Positions 9,253 through 19,322 are shown, counted from the stretch's first letter. The stretch is DNA of 64,000 nt from Pontibacter korlensis (GCF_000973725.1 NZ_CP009621.1:682001-746000); one strand, 5' to 3'. A program made the numbers and translations. The notes: generated by a model from the letters alone, not told the origin.

Positions 9253-10713
9253 CTAGTTAAGAGGGAAGTAGCTCTTGGCGTTATAATAGCAGATATCCTG
9301 TACCATTTTGCCTATCCAAGGAATGTCGGCAGGCAGTAGACCCTGCTCCACGTCATTGCCAAACATGTTGCACACCAGCCTTCTGAAATACTCGTGGCGG
9401 GAGTATGAAAGGAAGCTGCGCGAGTCTGTAAGCATGCCGATAAAGCAGCTGATAAGCCCCATGTTTGAGAGTGCATCCATCTGCGCCTTCATGCCGTCCA
9501 GCTGATCAAGGAACCACCAGGCTGAGCCGAACTGCATCTTGCCCTTGATGCCGCTTTGCTGAAAGTTTCCTATCATGGTGGCGAAGGCAGCGTTATCAGC
9601 CGGGTTCAGGTTGTAGATGACTGTTTTGGCCAGCTTTTTTTCGCCCTCCAGTTGGTTGAAGAAGGCCGACATGGCGGCTATCTGGGTATAATCGCCGATA
9701 GAATCATAGCCGGTGTCGGGCCCGTTTACTTTTAACATGCGGGCGTTATTATTGCGAATAGCCCCCAAGTGAAATTGCTGTACCCAACCTTTCTCGTTGT
9801 ACATTCTGCACAGCTCCAGAAGTATAAATCCTGCGAACTCCTCCTGATAAGCATCTGCCTCTGTGTCATTCCCAGCTAGTACAGCTGCAAAAGCCTTCTC
9901 CAGGTTCCCGCTGTACACGCCTACCCATGGCAGGTTAGACAAACCATGATCGGAAATGCGGCAGCCGTTGCTATGGAAATAATCTATCCGCTGCTGCAAC
10001 GCCTCCAGCAGAGAGTCTATACGTGTAATCTCCACCTGGCTCACCTCTGCAAGCTGCTGCAAGTAGGTTCTAAAGCTATCCCCACCACTCAGTTTCAAGG
10101 CCTTATCCGGGCGGAAAGAAGGCAGCACTTTGATTTTGAAAGACGAGTTAGCTAGCTGCTGGTGGAAGTATAAATTATCCGTCGGGTCATCCGTAGTGCC
10201 TACCATTTCCACATTAAAATGCTCCAGTAGCCCCTGCGGCGTATACTCCGGCTGCTGCAGTAAAGAACTGCAGTGTTCGTAAACTTCCAGCGCGTTTTCT
10301 CCTGTCAGCAGTTCGGTAACACCAAACGGATTCTTCAACTCCATCTGCGCCCAGTGGTAGAGCGGATTGCGCATAGTATATGGCACAGCCTCTGCCCACT
10401 TCAAGAACTTCTCCTCGTCTGTTGCATCGCCGGTAATATACTTCTCGTCGATACCCAGGGTGCGGAGCGCGCGCCACTTGTAATGGTCGCCGGCCAACCA
10501 GATGCTGGTCATGTTTTCAAAATTCCTGTTCTCTGCCATCTGCTGCGGTGACAAATGGCAGTGGTAATCTATAATCGGGAGCCCCTTTGCATAATCGTGG
10601 TACAGCTGCCGGGCAGTATCCGTCTGTAGCAGAAAGTCCTCGTTCAGGAAACTATTACCCGTTTGCGGCTTCAACTCCCTTTTAGAGGTTTGTAACATTG
10701 TATCGTGGGTCAT
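9253..10713 (-). CDS. uxaC: Glucuronate isomerase
   Basis: The 486-residue protein has the UxaC signature IIDYHCHLSPQQMAENRNF and is full length for the family. UxaC isomerises D-glucuronate to D-fructuronate (or galacturonate to tagaturonate) in the cytoplasm, the first step after uptake. The annotated start overlaps the 3' end of uxuA by 32 bases; a second in-frame ATG at 10698 would reduce this to 17. Either way the two genes are likely translationally coupled. ExuT follows 28 bases downstream. The next step, fructuronate to mannonate, has no UxuB of the polyol dehydrogenase type in the window; see the SDR at 23146. Confidence 0.96.
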   Translation of the reverse strand: MTHDTMLQTSKRELKPQTGNSFLNEDFLLQTDTARQLYHDYAKGLPIIDYHCHLSPQQMAENRNFENMTSIWLAGDHYKWRALRTLGIDEKYITGDATDEEKFLKWAEAVPYTMRNPLYHWAQMELKNPFGVTELLTGENALEVYEHCSSLLQQPEYTPQGLLEHFNVEMVGTTDDPTDNLYFHQQLANSSFKIKVLPSFRPDKALKLSGGDSFRTYLQQLAEVSQVEITRIDSLLEALQQRIDYFHSNGCRISDHGLSNLPWVGVYSGNLEKAFAAVLAGNDTEADAYQEEFAGFILLELCRMYNEKGWVQQFHLGAIRNNNARMLKVNGPDTGYDSIGDYTQIAAMSAFFNQLEGEKKLAKTVIYNLNPADNAAFATMIGNFQQSGIKGKMQFGSAWWFLDQLDGMKAQMDALSNMGLISCFIGMLTDSRSFLSYSRHEYFRRLVCNMFGNDVEQGLLPADIPWIGKMVQDICYYNAKSYFPLN

Positions 10714-11887
10714 GTACTTCTTCGTTAAAAATTGATCTCGCTACGCCCATTTCCAGCCCCCTTAACTCTGCCAGACCGCGCAACCTGCCAATGGCCGAGT
10801 AGCCTGGGTTGGTTGTTTTCACTAAGTCGTCGAGCATCTGGTGCCCGTGGTCCGGACGGAATGGGATTGACTGTTCACGCTTCTGATTGATGGCGATCAG
10901 CTCGCGCATCACACCATACATGTCCACATCACCGGCCAGATGGTCAGACTCATAGAAGTTGCCTTGTTCGTCTTTCAGCACGTTGCGCAGGTGCGCGAAG
11001 TATACCCTGTGCCCCACCTCTTTTAATATTTCAACTGGGTTGTTGTGACTTCCTGCGCCCAAAGAGCCTGTGCAGAAACAGATACCATTGGCCGGACGGT
11101 CTACTCTGTTAATGATATAAAGCAGGTCCTCTTTGGAGCTGGCAATGCGGGGCAGGCCAAGAATAGGGAATGGCGGGTCGTCAGGATGAATAGTCATATT
11201 GATGCCCGTTTCCTCGCACACATCCATGATAGACTCAAGAAAATATGCCAAGTTCTCACGCAAACCTGCATGCCCGATGTTTTTGTAGATGTCTATACTT
11301 TGCAGCAACTGCTCGATCGTCACACTGCCCTCGGTAGGCACACCCATCAGGATGATTTCGTTTAGTGCCTGCAACTGCTCTTCAGAGAAGCTGTTGTATC
11401 GCTTTTCGGCCTCGCTAACTACACTTTGTCCATAGTCCTGCGCAGCGCCTTCACGTTTAAGTATGAATATGTCGAACACAGCCAGGTCGGCCCAGTTGAA
11501 GTACAGTGCCTTGGCACCATTCCATAACTCGTAGGCTACATTGGTGCGCGTCCAGTCGAGTACAGGCATAAAGTTATAGCATACTATGTCAATGCCGCAG
11601 GCAGCCAGGTTGCGCAGTGTTTGCCGGTAATTTTCCAGGTACTTTTCGCAGTCGGCACTACGGGTTTTGATGGCCTCGTGTACCGGCACACTCTCCACTA
11701 CCACCCACTTCAGGCCAGCGGCTTCAATAATATCTTTGCGCTCCTGTATTTCTTCCAGGGGCCATACTTCTCCGTGCGGTATGTGGTGCAAGGCACTTAC
11801 TACTCCGGTGGCTCCGGCCTGTTTCACATCCTGTAACGACACCGGGTCATTCGGACCGTACCATCTCCAGCTCTGTATCAATGACAT
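10682..11887 (-). CDS. uxuA: Mannonate dehydratase
   Basis: This 401-residue protein opens with SLIQSWRWYGPNDPVSL and contains GATGVVSALHHIPHGEVW and NMTIHPDDPPFPILGLPRI, all hallmarks of the UxuA TIM-barrel family. It dehydrates D-mannonate to 2-keto-3-deoxy-D-gluconate. It is placed between the carbohydrate esterase (58-base gap) and uxaC (overlap). The KDG kinase and aldolase needed to reach pyruvate and glyceraldehyde-3-phosphate are not in this window. Confidence 0.96.
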   Translation of the reverse strand: MSLIQSWRWYGPNDPVSLQDVKQAGATGVVSALHHIPHGEVWPLEEIQERKDIIEAAGLKWVVVESVPVHEAIKTRSADCEKYLENYRQTLRNLAACGIDIVCYNFMPVLDWTRTNVAYELWNGAKALYFNWADLAVFDIFILKREGAAQDYGQSVVSEAEKRYNSFSEEQLQALNEIILMGVPTEGSVTIEQLLQSIDIYKNIGHAGLRENLAYFLESIMDVCEETGINMTIHPDDPPFPILGLPRIASSKEDLLYIINRVDRPANGICFCTGSLGAGSHNNPVEILKEVGHRVYFAHLRNVLKDEQGNFYESDHLAGDVDMYGVMRELIAINQKREQSIPFRPDHGHQMLDDLVKTTNPGYSAIGRLRGLAELRGLEMGVARSIFNEEVHDPRYNVTNL

Positions 11888-11945
11888 ATATCTTCTGTTG
11901 TTTCGTCTAAACTTTATTAAACAGCCCTATTATGTACAATAGTGC

Positions 11946-13892
11946 TTATAACTCTCGTGTAACTGTTGCTTCAAACGGGGAGGCCGGCAAGCCTTCTTTG
12001 TTATAGAGGTTGGCTCCCTCAGGATTATCTGCCCAGGCGTATCTTATAAATACAGGGTCTGCTACTCTGTCGCTCCATACCACTACCCTGTCCCCTTGTA
12101 TGTCGGCATTTGCCCAAACAAACTTTTTATCCTTTCCGGCAATAGCAAAATGTTTCAGGGGCCTGTTGTCTGAGGTAGCGAGGCCGCTGCCTGTATTGGC
12201 AAAGGTTAGCACCAGCTTATTACCCTGCGCCTGTACAGACTGTAGAAGAGGCCCGGAGGCAACTACTTTTTTATCATTGTAAGCCAGCTTTCTTGCCTGC
12301 AGCGCAAGGCGCTCTCCTACTGTTTTTTTATCCAGGGGATGGATGTCGTTCCACTCTCCCGCGTCTATCGTTACTGCCATACCTGTGCTTGGCACCGCCA
12401 AAGTCTCTAGTTGTGCCTGCCTTAGCGCAGCCCAATTGCTTTTTTCAGGAGTGCTTTTAGGCTCCATAAAGTTGGCCAGCTGCACAAAAATGAAAGGGAA
12501 ATCCCCCTGCTTCCACTGTTTTCTCCAGTCAGAGATCAACTTGCTCATCAAAGCAGTGTATTCCGCCGGGTTCTTGATATTGGATTCACCCTGATACCAG
12601 ATCACACCTTTTATGCGGTAATCTGTAAGAGGTGCAACCATGGCATTATAAAGGCCAACCGGCTTCCACCTGACAAAGGTCTGCCCAGGCGTTGGCTCCA
12701 TTTGTGCGCCCAATTTGTACTTCCACTCCCCTTTCAGGTCGATGGACTGGTCGCCGACAAGCAGCTCGTAAGGCTTATCCAGTACAAAGCCGCCTCTGCC
12801 TCCATTACTGGTCACCCTCACGGCAATCGTGTTTTTACCTTCTTTCAGGACATCCTCAGAAAACATGTAGCGCCGCGGAGGGTACTGGTAAGTTGTGTTC
12901 CCTACTTTTTTACCGTTGATGTATACCTCGTCCGCATCCACAATCCTGCCCAGCAGCAGCTTTGCAGGCTTTCCTGCCATGGACTTGGGCACGTTGATTT
13001 CTTTCCTGAACCACACTACCCCATTCACATTTCCTAGTGCCTCATCAGCCCAGTAGCCTGGCAAGGTCATTTGGCTCCAGTCTTCATCATCAAAGTCAGC
13101 TTCTGCCCATCCTTGCTTCAGCCCAACGTCATTCTGGTTCAGTTTGCTGTACCATTGATTGCTTAAAGCCTTGTCTTTGGTTTCAATGCTGTCGATCAGA
13201 GCATCATTTTTGAACTGCTGCGCTTGCTTATAGTAGCCAGGAAACTCTTTAAGTGCCTCTTCGCTTATCCATGCCTCAGCGGGTGACCCTCCAAGGGCTG
13301 AGTTGATCAGACCGACAGGAACCTTGTACTGTGCGTACAGGTCTTTTGCAAAGAAGTAAGCGACTGCCGAAAACTTAAGGATGTTCTCCGGTGTGGCTGG
13401 CTGCCAGCTCCCACTCTCCACATCAGCGTTTGGCTTCTTGAAGTTATACTTGTCCGGAACCTCAAAATGCCTGATGTTTGGGTTGTTGGTTTGGGCAATA
13501 ATATCTGCATATTTATCCTGCACCCGCTCCATGGTAAGTTCCATGTTCGATTGGCCAGAGCATACCCAGACGTCACCAAACAGGATATCTTTTACCACTA
13601 CCTCGTTGCTTGCCTTAAAAGCCATTTGGTAAGGCCCGCCGGCTTTTTGAGGGGGAAGGGTAATGTGCCATTTTCCATCTTTGCCTGCAGTTGCGTTGTA
13701 CTTCTTTTTTTGGAAGGTTAAGGAGACTTTTTCTCCAGGAGAGGCCCAGCCCCACACCTTGGCTTCTGCATCTCTTTGCAACACCATACCATCGCTTATC
13801 AGGCGCGGCAACTTCACCTGGCTGTAGGTGGCTACACTTATACACAGTAACAGGTGAAGAAGTAAAGCTCTTTTCAATAAAGCTGATATCAT
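11946..13892 (-). CDS. Sialate O-acetylesterase-like carbohydrate esterase (probable xylan deacetylase)
   Basis: The 648-residue secreted protein has an SGNH-type esterase core split by an inserted sugar-binding jelly roll. The block around SGQSNME places the nucleophile at Ser115, and GEWNDIHPLDKK near residue 530 supplies the Asp-x-x-His of the triad. The inserted region (about 255-390, with WFRKEINVP and DEVYINGKKVGNTTYQYPPRRY) resembles the GH2 sugar-binding domain, an arrangement common in Bacteroidota sialate esterase homologues and CE20-like acetylesterases. In this locus, with xylanase, glucuronidases and xylosidases, the likely substrate is O-acetyl groups on glucuronoxylan; true sialate activity is unlikely. 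It lies between susD and uxuA on the minus strand. Confidence 0.85.
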   Translation of the reverse strand: MISALLKRALLLHLLLCISVATYSQVKLPRLISDGMVLQRDAEAKVWGWASPGEKVSLTFQKKKYNATAGKDGKWHITLPPQKAGGPYQMAFKASNEVVVKDILFGDVWVCSGQSNMELTMERVQDKYADIIAQTNNPNIRHFEVPDKYNFKKPNADVESGSWQPATPENILKFSAVAYFFAKDLYAQYKVPVGLINSALGGSPAEAWISEEALKEFPGYYKQAQQFKNDALIDSIETKDKALSNQWYSKLNQNDVGLKQGWAEADFDDEDWSQMTLPGYWADEALGNVNGVVWFRKEINVPKSMAGKPAKLLLGRIVDADEVYINGKKVGNTTYQYPPRRYMFSEDVLKEGKNTIAVRVTSNGGRGGFVLDKPYELLVGDQSIDLKGEWKYKLGAQMEPTPGQTFVRWKPVGLYNAMVAPLTDYRIKGVIWYQGESNIKNPAEYTALMSKLISDWRKQWKQGDFPFIFVQLANFMEPKSTPEKSNWAALRQAQLETLAVPSTGMAVTIDAGEWNDIHPLDKKTVGERLALQARKLAYNDKKVVASGPLLQSVQAQGNKLVLTFANTGSGLATSDNRPLKHFAIAGKDKKFVWANADIQGDRVVVWSDRVADPVFIRYAWADNPEGANLYNKEGLPASPFEATVTREL

Positions 13893-14071
13893 AAAGGGTA
13901 TTGTTTACTAGCTCATGTAAAAGCATATGATCGACCGGCAAGGCCCCGGCCGACCACATACATACCTATTCACTCACTTTACATTCTTGTTGTTTCGCGG
14001 GCAAGGCTTCTCTTTGAAGCCGTCACCATCATAGTAATTTACTAATATTGTTCTAAAGCTCCAGCACTATT

Positions 14072-14140
14072 TTAGCAAGTGCACTCAAGAATACCTCTCG
14101 CTCCGTCTGGCTTCAGGTATTTGAGGCACTTGCTCTTCAT
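14072..14140 (-). CDS. Candidate small ORF, 22 codons, unrecognised
   Basis: An ATG at 14138-14140 opens a 22-codon frame ending at TAA 14072-14074. The peptide is basic and cysteine-containing: it starts MKSKCLKYLK and ends GILECTC, with cysteines at positions 5, 20 and 22. The coding stretch coincides almost exactly with an imperfect inverted repeat whose arms are AGCAAGTGC-type sequences. I do not recognise a family, and it may be an RNA hairpin rather than a gene. Confidence 0.2.
   Translation of the reverse strand: MKSKCLKYLKPDGARGILECTC
14074..14134 (-). repeat. Imperfect inverted repeat between susD and esterase genes
   Basis: AGCAAGTGCACTCAAGAATACC at the left is mirrored by GGTATTTGAGGCACTTGCT at the right, with about 20 bases between and a few mismatches or bulges. 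There is no T-run on the minus strand after it, so it looks more like an RNA-stabilising or processing hairpin than a terminator. Such a hairpin downstream of susD could let susCD mRNA accumulate above the downstream enzyme genes; that role is inferred. Confidence 0.5.
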
Positions 14141-14242
14141 TTTGATTTTTCTAATCACGGATTTGCTCAGGTAAGCTTTCTTTTTTGAAGAATTAAAGAC
14201 CGGCTGCCCAATAGGAGCAACCAATCCTTTAATCTGCATTCT

Positions 14243-16189
14243 TTAGTTATATCCTGGATTTTGGTAGTTACTAACATCACCCTCCATCGCATCAAGCTGA
14301 CCTATCGGAATAGGGCGCAGGTAGTGGTGTGGCTCAATAGTGCGCTGCACCGTTTGAGGCGTGTGGTCTCCGTAAGCCATACCCGCGATTTCGTAAGTAG
14401 AAGCAAGTTCTGCCCACTTCTGCGTGCGCACCAGGTCAAACCAGCGGTAACCCTCGCCATAATACTCACGTGAGCGCTCTGCCAAAATATAGTTGATGTC
14501 TATCGTTGCCGGAGTGGCTGCAACCATCTCCTCGCTACGGTCTTCCACTTTGGCAGTGTTCCCGTTGTTATCCCAGCGCCACTTACCAGCGCGTTCCCGG
14601 ATAACATTGATCAATTCTCTGGCACTCTGCCCACCTTGTGTATTTGCACCCTTCACTGCTGCTTCGGCCGCTATAAAGTATAGCTCCGAGAACTTAGCAA
14701 TATTGAATGGCCGGGTGCTGGCGGCGTTTGGCTGCCCCAGGCCATCTCCATTATCGGTGCGGTGCGGGCCAAGTTTCCAAAGACCCGGGTATACAATTCT
14801 GCTTATGCCGCGAGGGGCTATCACAAAGTCAGATCTGCCAGGCAACTCTCCTGCTCCGATATTGCTTTTACCTGGTCCGTTAGGGTAATTAACAGGTGTA
14901 GCTGGCTGCTCATCCAGGAAAGTAAGTATAGGTTCGCCAGGTCTAACTGGTAAGCTGTTTGCGTTATAAACAACATCAGCATTAACACCTCCCTTAGGCC
15001 AGTTGCCACGGTAAACGGTTGTAAAGGTGCCATCGTAGCGGGAGTCATTAGTTTTGTCGGCAAAGGTGTTGGTGATAACGCCTATTGTTGGGGCCATACG
15101 TGTCCATGGGCGACCCAGGTGCTGTTCTGCTTCACGTTGTACAGAGCTTATCACGTTAGACCAGTTTGGATCCGTGGCGCTTCTGATGTTTGTGTAGTTC
15201 CATGTCATCATCCAACCGGCAAAGTTTTCAGGCGCGTTTCCATTGCTCCAGGTAAGGCTGGCTCCGTTGTAAAACTCGCTTGTCTCGGTATGGTCGGCGT
15301 ACAGCAGAATTTCGCTGTTGCGGTCGTTTGAACCCAGGTTTACATCATAGAAAGTCTCCTGTAAACCGAAAGGTCCCGGATTATTAATCGCTGTAGTAGC
15401 CACATCATAAGCCTGCTGGAAGTACCACTGAGCCTCATGACCATCAGGGTCAACTCGAGGCGTTTCCGGGTATGTAGGAATGTTGTTTGGGTTCTCAAGC
15501 CACCAACCATAAGTCAAATAAGCTTTTGCCAGGTAAAGGCGCGCCAGCGTTTTAGTTGCACCGCCGGTTACACGAGGGTTATCAGGCAGTTGCTCGACCG
15601 CTGTCAGCAGGTCTGGGAAAATGGCTTTGGTATAGACCTCAGGCACCGTGTTGCGAACTGAAAACCTCACAGGGTTCGTGTTGAACTTCAGCTCACCTGC
15701 TCCCAGATCCAGAGGTACTCCACCGAACGTCTGAACCAGCAGAAAATAATCAAACGCACGGAAGAACCTGGCCTCGGCAATGAGCGCGTCCGGAATAGTG
15801 CCTACTTCGGCAGCATTTTCTATGATACCGCTAGCAGTATTGATGTTAGGGAAGGCCGCTCCCCACAGTACGTCTGCACGGCTGCTGGACGAGTTGATTT
15901 CCCCCTGCCCCGATAGGTCCATGACAAGAAAGTTCTGGTCTGCACTCTGAGCATATGTTACCTCATCAGTACCGGTTTGTGTGGCATTATAGTAATAGGC
16001 TTGCCCATATATGTAGCGCAGGTGGGCGTACATGGATGTCAACCCGCCATATACACCTTTCTCGGTTCTGAAAAAGCCAGGTTCATAAATACTACGCGGC
16101 TGCTCTTCCAGAATATCTTCGCAGGACCCCAGGAACAGCGACATAACCAGAGCTGCTCCCATGAAGTATTTTCTATTATTACGTTTCAT
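14243..16189 (-). CDS. SusD-like glycan-binding lipoprotein (xylan locus)
   Basis: This RagB/SusD family surface lipoprotein is about 648 residues from the start chosen here. A longer frame begins at 16261 but would overlap the susC 3' end by 59 bases; the ATG at 16187-16189 gives a proper lipoprotein signal (MKRNNRKYFMGAALV...LFLGSC) 13 bases after the susC stop. The tetratricopeptide-like helical core and the ending typical of SusD (HHYLRPIPIGQLDAM ... NYQNPGYN) are visible. SusD caps the SusC barrel and binds the oligosaccharide delivered for import. Linkage to GH10, GH67 and GH115 makes xylan oligosaccharides the likely ligand. Confidence 0.95.
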   Translation of the reverse strand: MKRNNRKYFMGAALVMSLFLGSCEDILEEQPRSIYEPGFFRTEKGVYGGLTSMYAHLRYIYGQAYYYNATQTGTDEVTYAQSADQNFLVMDLSGQGEINSSSSRADVLWGAAFPNINTASGIIENAAEVGTIPDALIAEARFFRAFDYFLLVQTFGGVPLDLGAGELKFNTNPVRFSVRNTVPEVYTKAIFPDLLTAVEQLPDNPRVTGGATKTLARLYLAKAYLTYGWWLENPNNIPTYPETPRVDPDGHEAQWYFQQAYDVATTAINNPGPFGLQETFYDVNLGSNDRNSEILLYADHTETSEFYNGASLTWSNGNAPENFAGWMMTWNYTNIRSATDPNWSNVISSVQREAEQHLGRPWTRMAPTIGVITNTFADKTNDSRYDGTFTTVYRGNWPKGGVNADVVYNANSLPVRPGEPILTFLDEQPATPVNYPNGPGKSNIGAGELPGRSDFVIAPRGISRIVYPGLWKLGPHRTDNGDGLGQPNAASTRPFNIAKFSELYFIAAEAAVKGANTQGGQSARELINVIRERAGKWRWDNNGNTAKVEDRSEEMVAATPATIDINYILAERSREYYGEGYRWFDLVRTQKWAELASTYEIAGMAYGDHTPQTVQRTIEPHHYLRPIPIGQLDAMEGDVSNYQNPGYN

Positions 16190-16202
16190 TGTTTTCTCCT
16201 TA

Positions 16203-19200
16203 TTAGAATGTGACATTGAGACCAACCAAGTAGTTGCGTGTTGCAGGCGCGTTAGTACCAAGCGTCAGAAGTCGCCTCTGGTAAGCAGTGGTTACTGCCG
16301 CGTTTTCGTCGCCATAGGAGTTGGTTTCAGGGTCCATACCTGATTCTTTGTGGTAAGGCGAGAACATCACGAATGGATTCTGCGCCGTAACGTAAAGTCT
16401 TAGATTGCCTATACCGGCGTTCTTCAGCCAATTGCTGCTGTCAAAGTTATAGCCAAGCGTGATCGTGCGTACTTTCAGGTATGAAGCATCGAAGTAGCCC
16501 AGCGTGCTGCCATACTTCGGGTTGTCGCCACTGGCCATGCCGCCAGGTTTTGGATACTTGGCGTCGGTGTTCTCCGGTGTCCAATAGTCCACCTTCACGT
16601 TGTTGCGGCGTCCGCTCAACATGTTAAGGTAGCCTGACGCTGAATAGAGAGTACTGATAAGGATACCGCCGCTCTGGAAGGCTCCTACAGCTGTCAGGTC
16701 AAATCCTTTATAAGCTACACGGGTGTTAAAGCCTCCCTGGAAATCAGGATTCACATTCATGATCTGACGGTCTTCAGGCCCAATTGCCCTTACAGGTGTT
16801 CCATCAGCATTGTAGTCACCAGTATATCTTACTTTGATCATACCTGGGTTTCCGCCTGGCTCCAGGATATCCAGGAACGGATCTTCCTCTTGCCATAGTC
16901 CTACCTTTTCATAGTCGTAGATAACATTGATTGGTTGGCCTACAAACCACCAGTTAGATTCATCCCTTTCCTGTCCCGAGGCAAGTGCCACCAGTTTGTT
17001 GCGGTTACCATACAGGTTTACACCGGCTTCCCATGTCCAGCCATTGAGGTTGTCCAGAATCACCCCGTTTAGCGAAAGCTCCAGGCCCTTGTTCTGGGTC
17101 TCCCCAATATTGGCCACATAGCTGCCCACACCCGCTGTAGGAGGCAGACCAACTCTAAGTAGAATATTGTTTGTGTTGGTTACATAATACTCGATGGTAC
17201 CTGACAGACGGTTATTCAGGATGGCGAAGTCCAGACCGTAGTTCCATGTCTCAGAAAACTCCCAGCCTAAACCGGAGTTAGGCAGCTCGGTTACATACAC
17301 CCCTGTTTCATACGTGTCAGGGCCAAAGTTGTAAGGTCTGGTGCCAAGGCGCCCAAGGGTAGCGTAAGGATTGATTGCTTGGTTAGAAGTTTGACCGTAG
17401 CCAGCACGAAGTTTCAGCATGTCTACAAGGCCCACATTCTCCATAAAGGACTCTCTTGCTATGTTCCAACCAGCCGATATAGCAGGATAAGTATGCCATT
17501 TGTGTCCCGGCGCCAGTCTTGAGGAACCATCCGAACGCACAGTAGCGCTTAGCATATAGCGGTCGTCATAAGCGTACATCACGCGCCCCATCCACGACAT
17601 CAGGCCGCTCTGCCAATAGTCTTGCTCATTTGGATTAATTGTGATTTCTCCGGCAGCCTGCCCCAGGTTATAGAACTGGAAGGCATCAGCAGGAATATTT
17701 CTTGCTGAAATGCGCGAACTGTTGAATCGTGATTGTGAGGCAGAGTATAACGCTACGGCATTTATATTGTGCTTGTCAGCAAAAGTGCGGTCGTAGGTCA
17801 GCAGGTTCTCAATTGTCCAGTCGGTAGTGTGTGCGTTGCTGATAGAGGCAGTTGAAGGAGTTGTTGGGTTGGCGTTGTTTATCCCCTCTCCTGTGTAGCT
17901 ACCACCGTGGCTCTGGCGATAATTAAGGCCGAGGTTAGCACGATATTTCAGTCCCTCCACTCCTGGAATTTTCACTTCGCCATACAGGGTATTGTAAGTT
18001 CCAAACGCTCTGGTTTCACTGAGCCATCTATCGCTAATATCCTTTAATATGTCTCTTGAGTAGAGCCACTGTTCATCTAACGGCATTCTGATGGTTCTCT
18101 TCCAGGTGCCATCCTCGTTATACGGACTCGCAATAGGCGACATGCTGAGAATATTATACAGCCCCACATTCGAGCCCTCTGTAACGTTGTAGTTGTTGTA
18201 GGTGGTAAAGCCAAGACGAACATACTTTCCTACCCCTTGGTCTAGACCGCCACGCATGGAGTATCGCTTGTACTGCTGTGTAGGAATCACGCCTTCATCT
18301 TCGAAGTAACCTGCACTGAAGTTGTAGCGGCCATCCTCAGTACCACCTGAAACGCCTACGTCATGGCTCGTTACCATGCCGGTTCTGTACAATAGGTCTT
18401 GCCAGTCAGTGTTTATATCATCAGATTCATCCAGTGCGTTTGTGTACTGACCAGCTGCCTGACGCAGTGCAACAAACTCAGGACCGCTCATCATAGGGTA
18501 TTTCGCAAAAATGTCTTTTACGCCATAAAAACTGTTATAGCTCACCTGTGCCTTTTGCCCTACTTGTCCTGTTTTGGTTGTCACCAATATAACGCCGTTA
18601 GCACCGCGCGAGCCGTAAATGGCAGTTGCAGAGGCATCTTTCAGGATATCAATACTCTTGATGTCGTTAGGGTTGATATCGGAGATAGATCCGGCAAAGG
18701 GAATACCATCCAGCACCACCAGCGGATCGTTGCTGGCATTCAGAGAGCGCGTACCGCGTATACGGATTTGTGTTGCCGCACCGGGCTGTGATGAAGTTTG
18801 CGCAAACTCCACCCCTGGCAGACGTCCTTGCAAAGCCTGAGTTATGTTACCCGCTGGCACCTCACGCAACGCGTCACCACCGATGGAAGCTACCGAGCCC
18901 GTCACAGCTTCTTCCCGCTGCACCCCATAACCTACTACTACTACTTCTTCAAGGGCTTTGGCATCTGCCCCCATCTGCACATTAATAGTAGAACGGTTAT
19001 TTACCGGTACTTCCTGCGCAGTGTAACCAATGTAGGTAAACACAAGCGTGCCGTTTCCATTAGGCAGGTTAATCGTGTAGTTTCCCTGTGCGTCTGTAGG
19101 CGCGGCAGTGTTTGTTCCTTTCAAGAGCACGGTTACACCAGGTAGCCCTACTCCGGCCTTCGCGTCTGTAACGCGCCCTGAAACACTAAAGGAACCAGTT

Positions 19201-19322
19201 TGAGCAACAGCCGATATACTTGCCGCCAGATAGGCTATAAGCACAGCTGTCAGTATGATGACCCGCGGTACCCGTATCCGCCAAGCCAGCATCTTAAGAT
19301 TGTGTGTGAGATCACTTTTCAT
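16203..19322 (-). CDS. SusC-like TonB-dependent outer-membrane transporter (xylan locus)
   Basis: The 1039-residue protein has a signal peptide, then a carboxypeptidase-regulatory-like domain (SGRVTDAKAGVGLPGVTVLLKG), the TonB box region (ALEEVVVVGYG), the plug (QGRLPGVEFAQ, IRIRGTRSLNASNDPLVVLDG, IYGSRGANGVILVTTK) and a C-terminal beta-barrel ending in a terminal Phe (YLVGLNVTF). It imports oligosaccharides across the outer membrane using TonB energy, paired with the SusD gene 13 bases downstream. It heads the minus-strand block, divergent from the LacI regulator with a 532-base regulatory gap between. Two lacI-type operators and a near-palindromic motif in that gap suggest control by substrate. 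Confidence 0.96.
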   Translation of the reverse strand: MKSDLTHNLKMLAWRIRVPRVIILTAVLIAYLAASISAVAQTGSFSVSGRVTDAKAGVGLPGVTVLLKGTNTAAPTDAQGNYTINLPNGNGTLVFTYIGYTAQEVPVNNRSTINVQMGADAKALEEVVVVGYGVQREEAVTGSVASIGGDALREVPAGNITQALQGRLPGVEFAQTSSQPGAATQIRIRGTRSLNASNDPLVVLDGIPFAGSISDINPNDIKSIDILKDASATAIYGSRGANGVILVTTKTGQVGQKAQVSYNSFYGVKDIFAKYPMMSGPEFVALRQAAGQYTNALDESDDINTDWQDLLYRTGMVTSHDVGVSGGTEDGRYNFSAGYFEDEGVIPTQQYKRYSMRGGLDQGVGKYVRLGFTTYNNYNVTEGSNVGLYNILSMSPIASPYNEDGTWKRTIRMPLDEQWLYSRDILKDISDRWLSETRAFGTYNTLYGEVKIPGVEGLKYRANLGLNYRQSHGGSYTGEGINNANPTTPSTASISNAHTTDWTIENLLTYDRTFADKHNINAVALYSASQSRFNSSRISARNIPADAFQFYNLGQAAGEITINPNEQDYWQSGLMSWMGRVMYAYDDRYMLSATVRSDGSSRLAPGHKWHTYPAISAGWNIARESFMENVGLVDMLKLRAGYGQTSNQAINPYATLGRLGTRPYNFGPDTYETGVYVTELPNSGLGWEFSETWNYGLDFAILNNRLSGTIEYYVTNTNNILLRVGLPPTAGVGSYVANIGETQNKGLELSLNGVILDNLNGWTWEAGVNLYGNRNKLVALASGQERDESNWWFVGQPINVIYDYEKVGLWQEEDPFLDILEPGGNPGMIKVRYTGDYNADGTPVRAIGPEDRQIMNVNPDFQGGFNTRVAYKGFDLTAVGAFQSGGILISTLYSASGYLNMLSGRRNNVKVDYWTPENTDAKYPKPGGMASGDNPKYGSTLGYFDASYLKVRTITLGYNFDSSNWLKNAGIGNLRLYVTAQNPFVMFSPYHKESGMDPETNSYGDENAAVTTAYQRRLLTLGTNAPATRNYLVGLNVTF

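Larger units (their letters stand above)
13893..14242. other. Gap between susD and esterase gene, with inverted repeat and small ORF candidate
   Basis: These 350 bases between susD and the esterase gene contain an inverted repeat (14074-14095 against 14116-14134) and, overlapping it, a possible 22-codon minus-strand ORF (14072-14140). This gap is unusually long for an operon whose other spacings are mostly under 60 bases. I see no strong terminator or TAnnTTTG promoter box. Confidence 0.5.

Noticed and set aside
16190-16261. Longer start for the first SusD gene
   Set aside because: It would place 24 residues before the lipoprotein signal and overlap the susC 3' end; the ATG at 16189 fits the signal.
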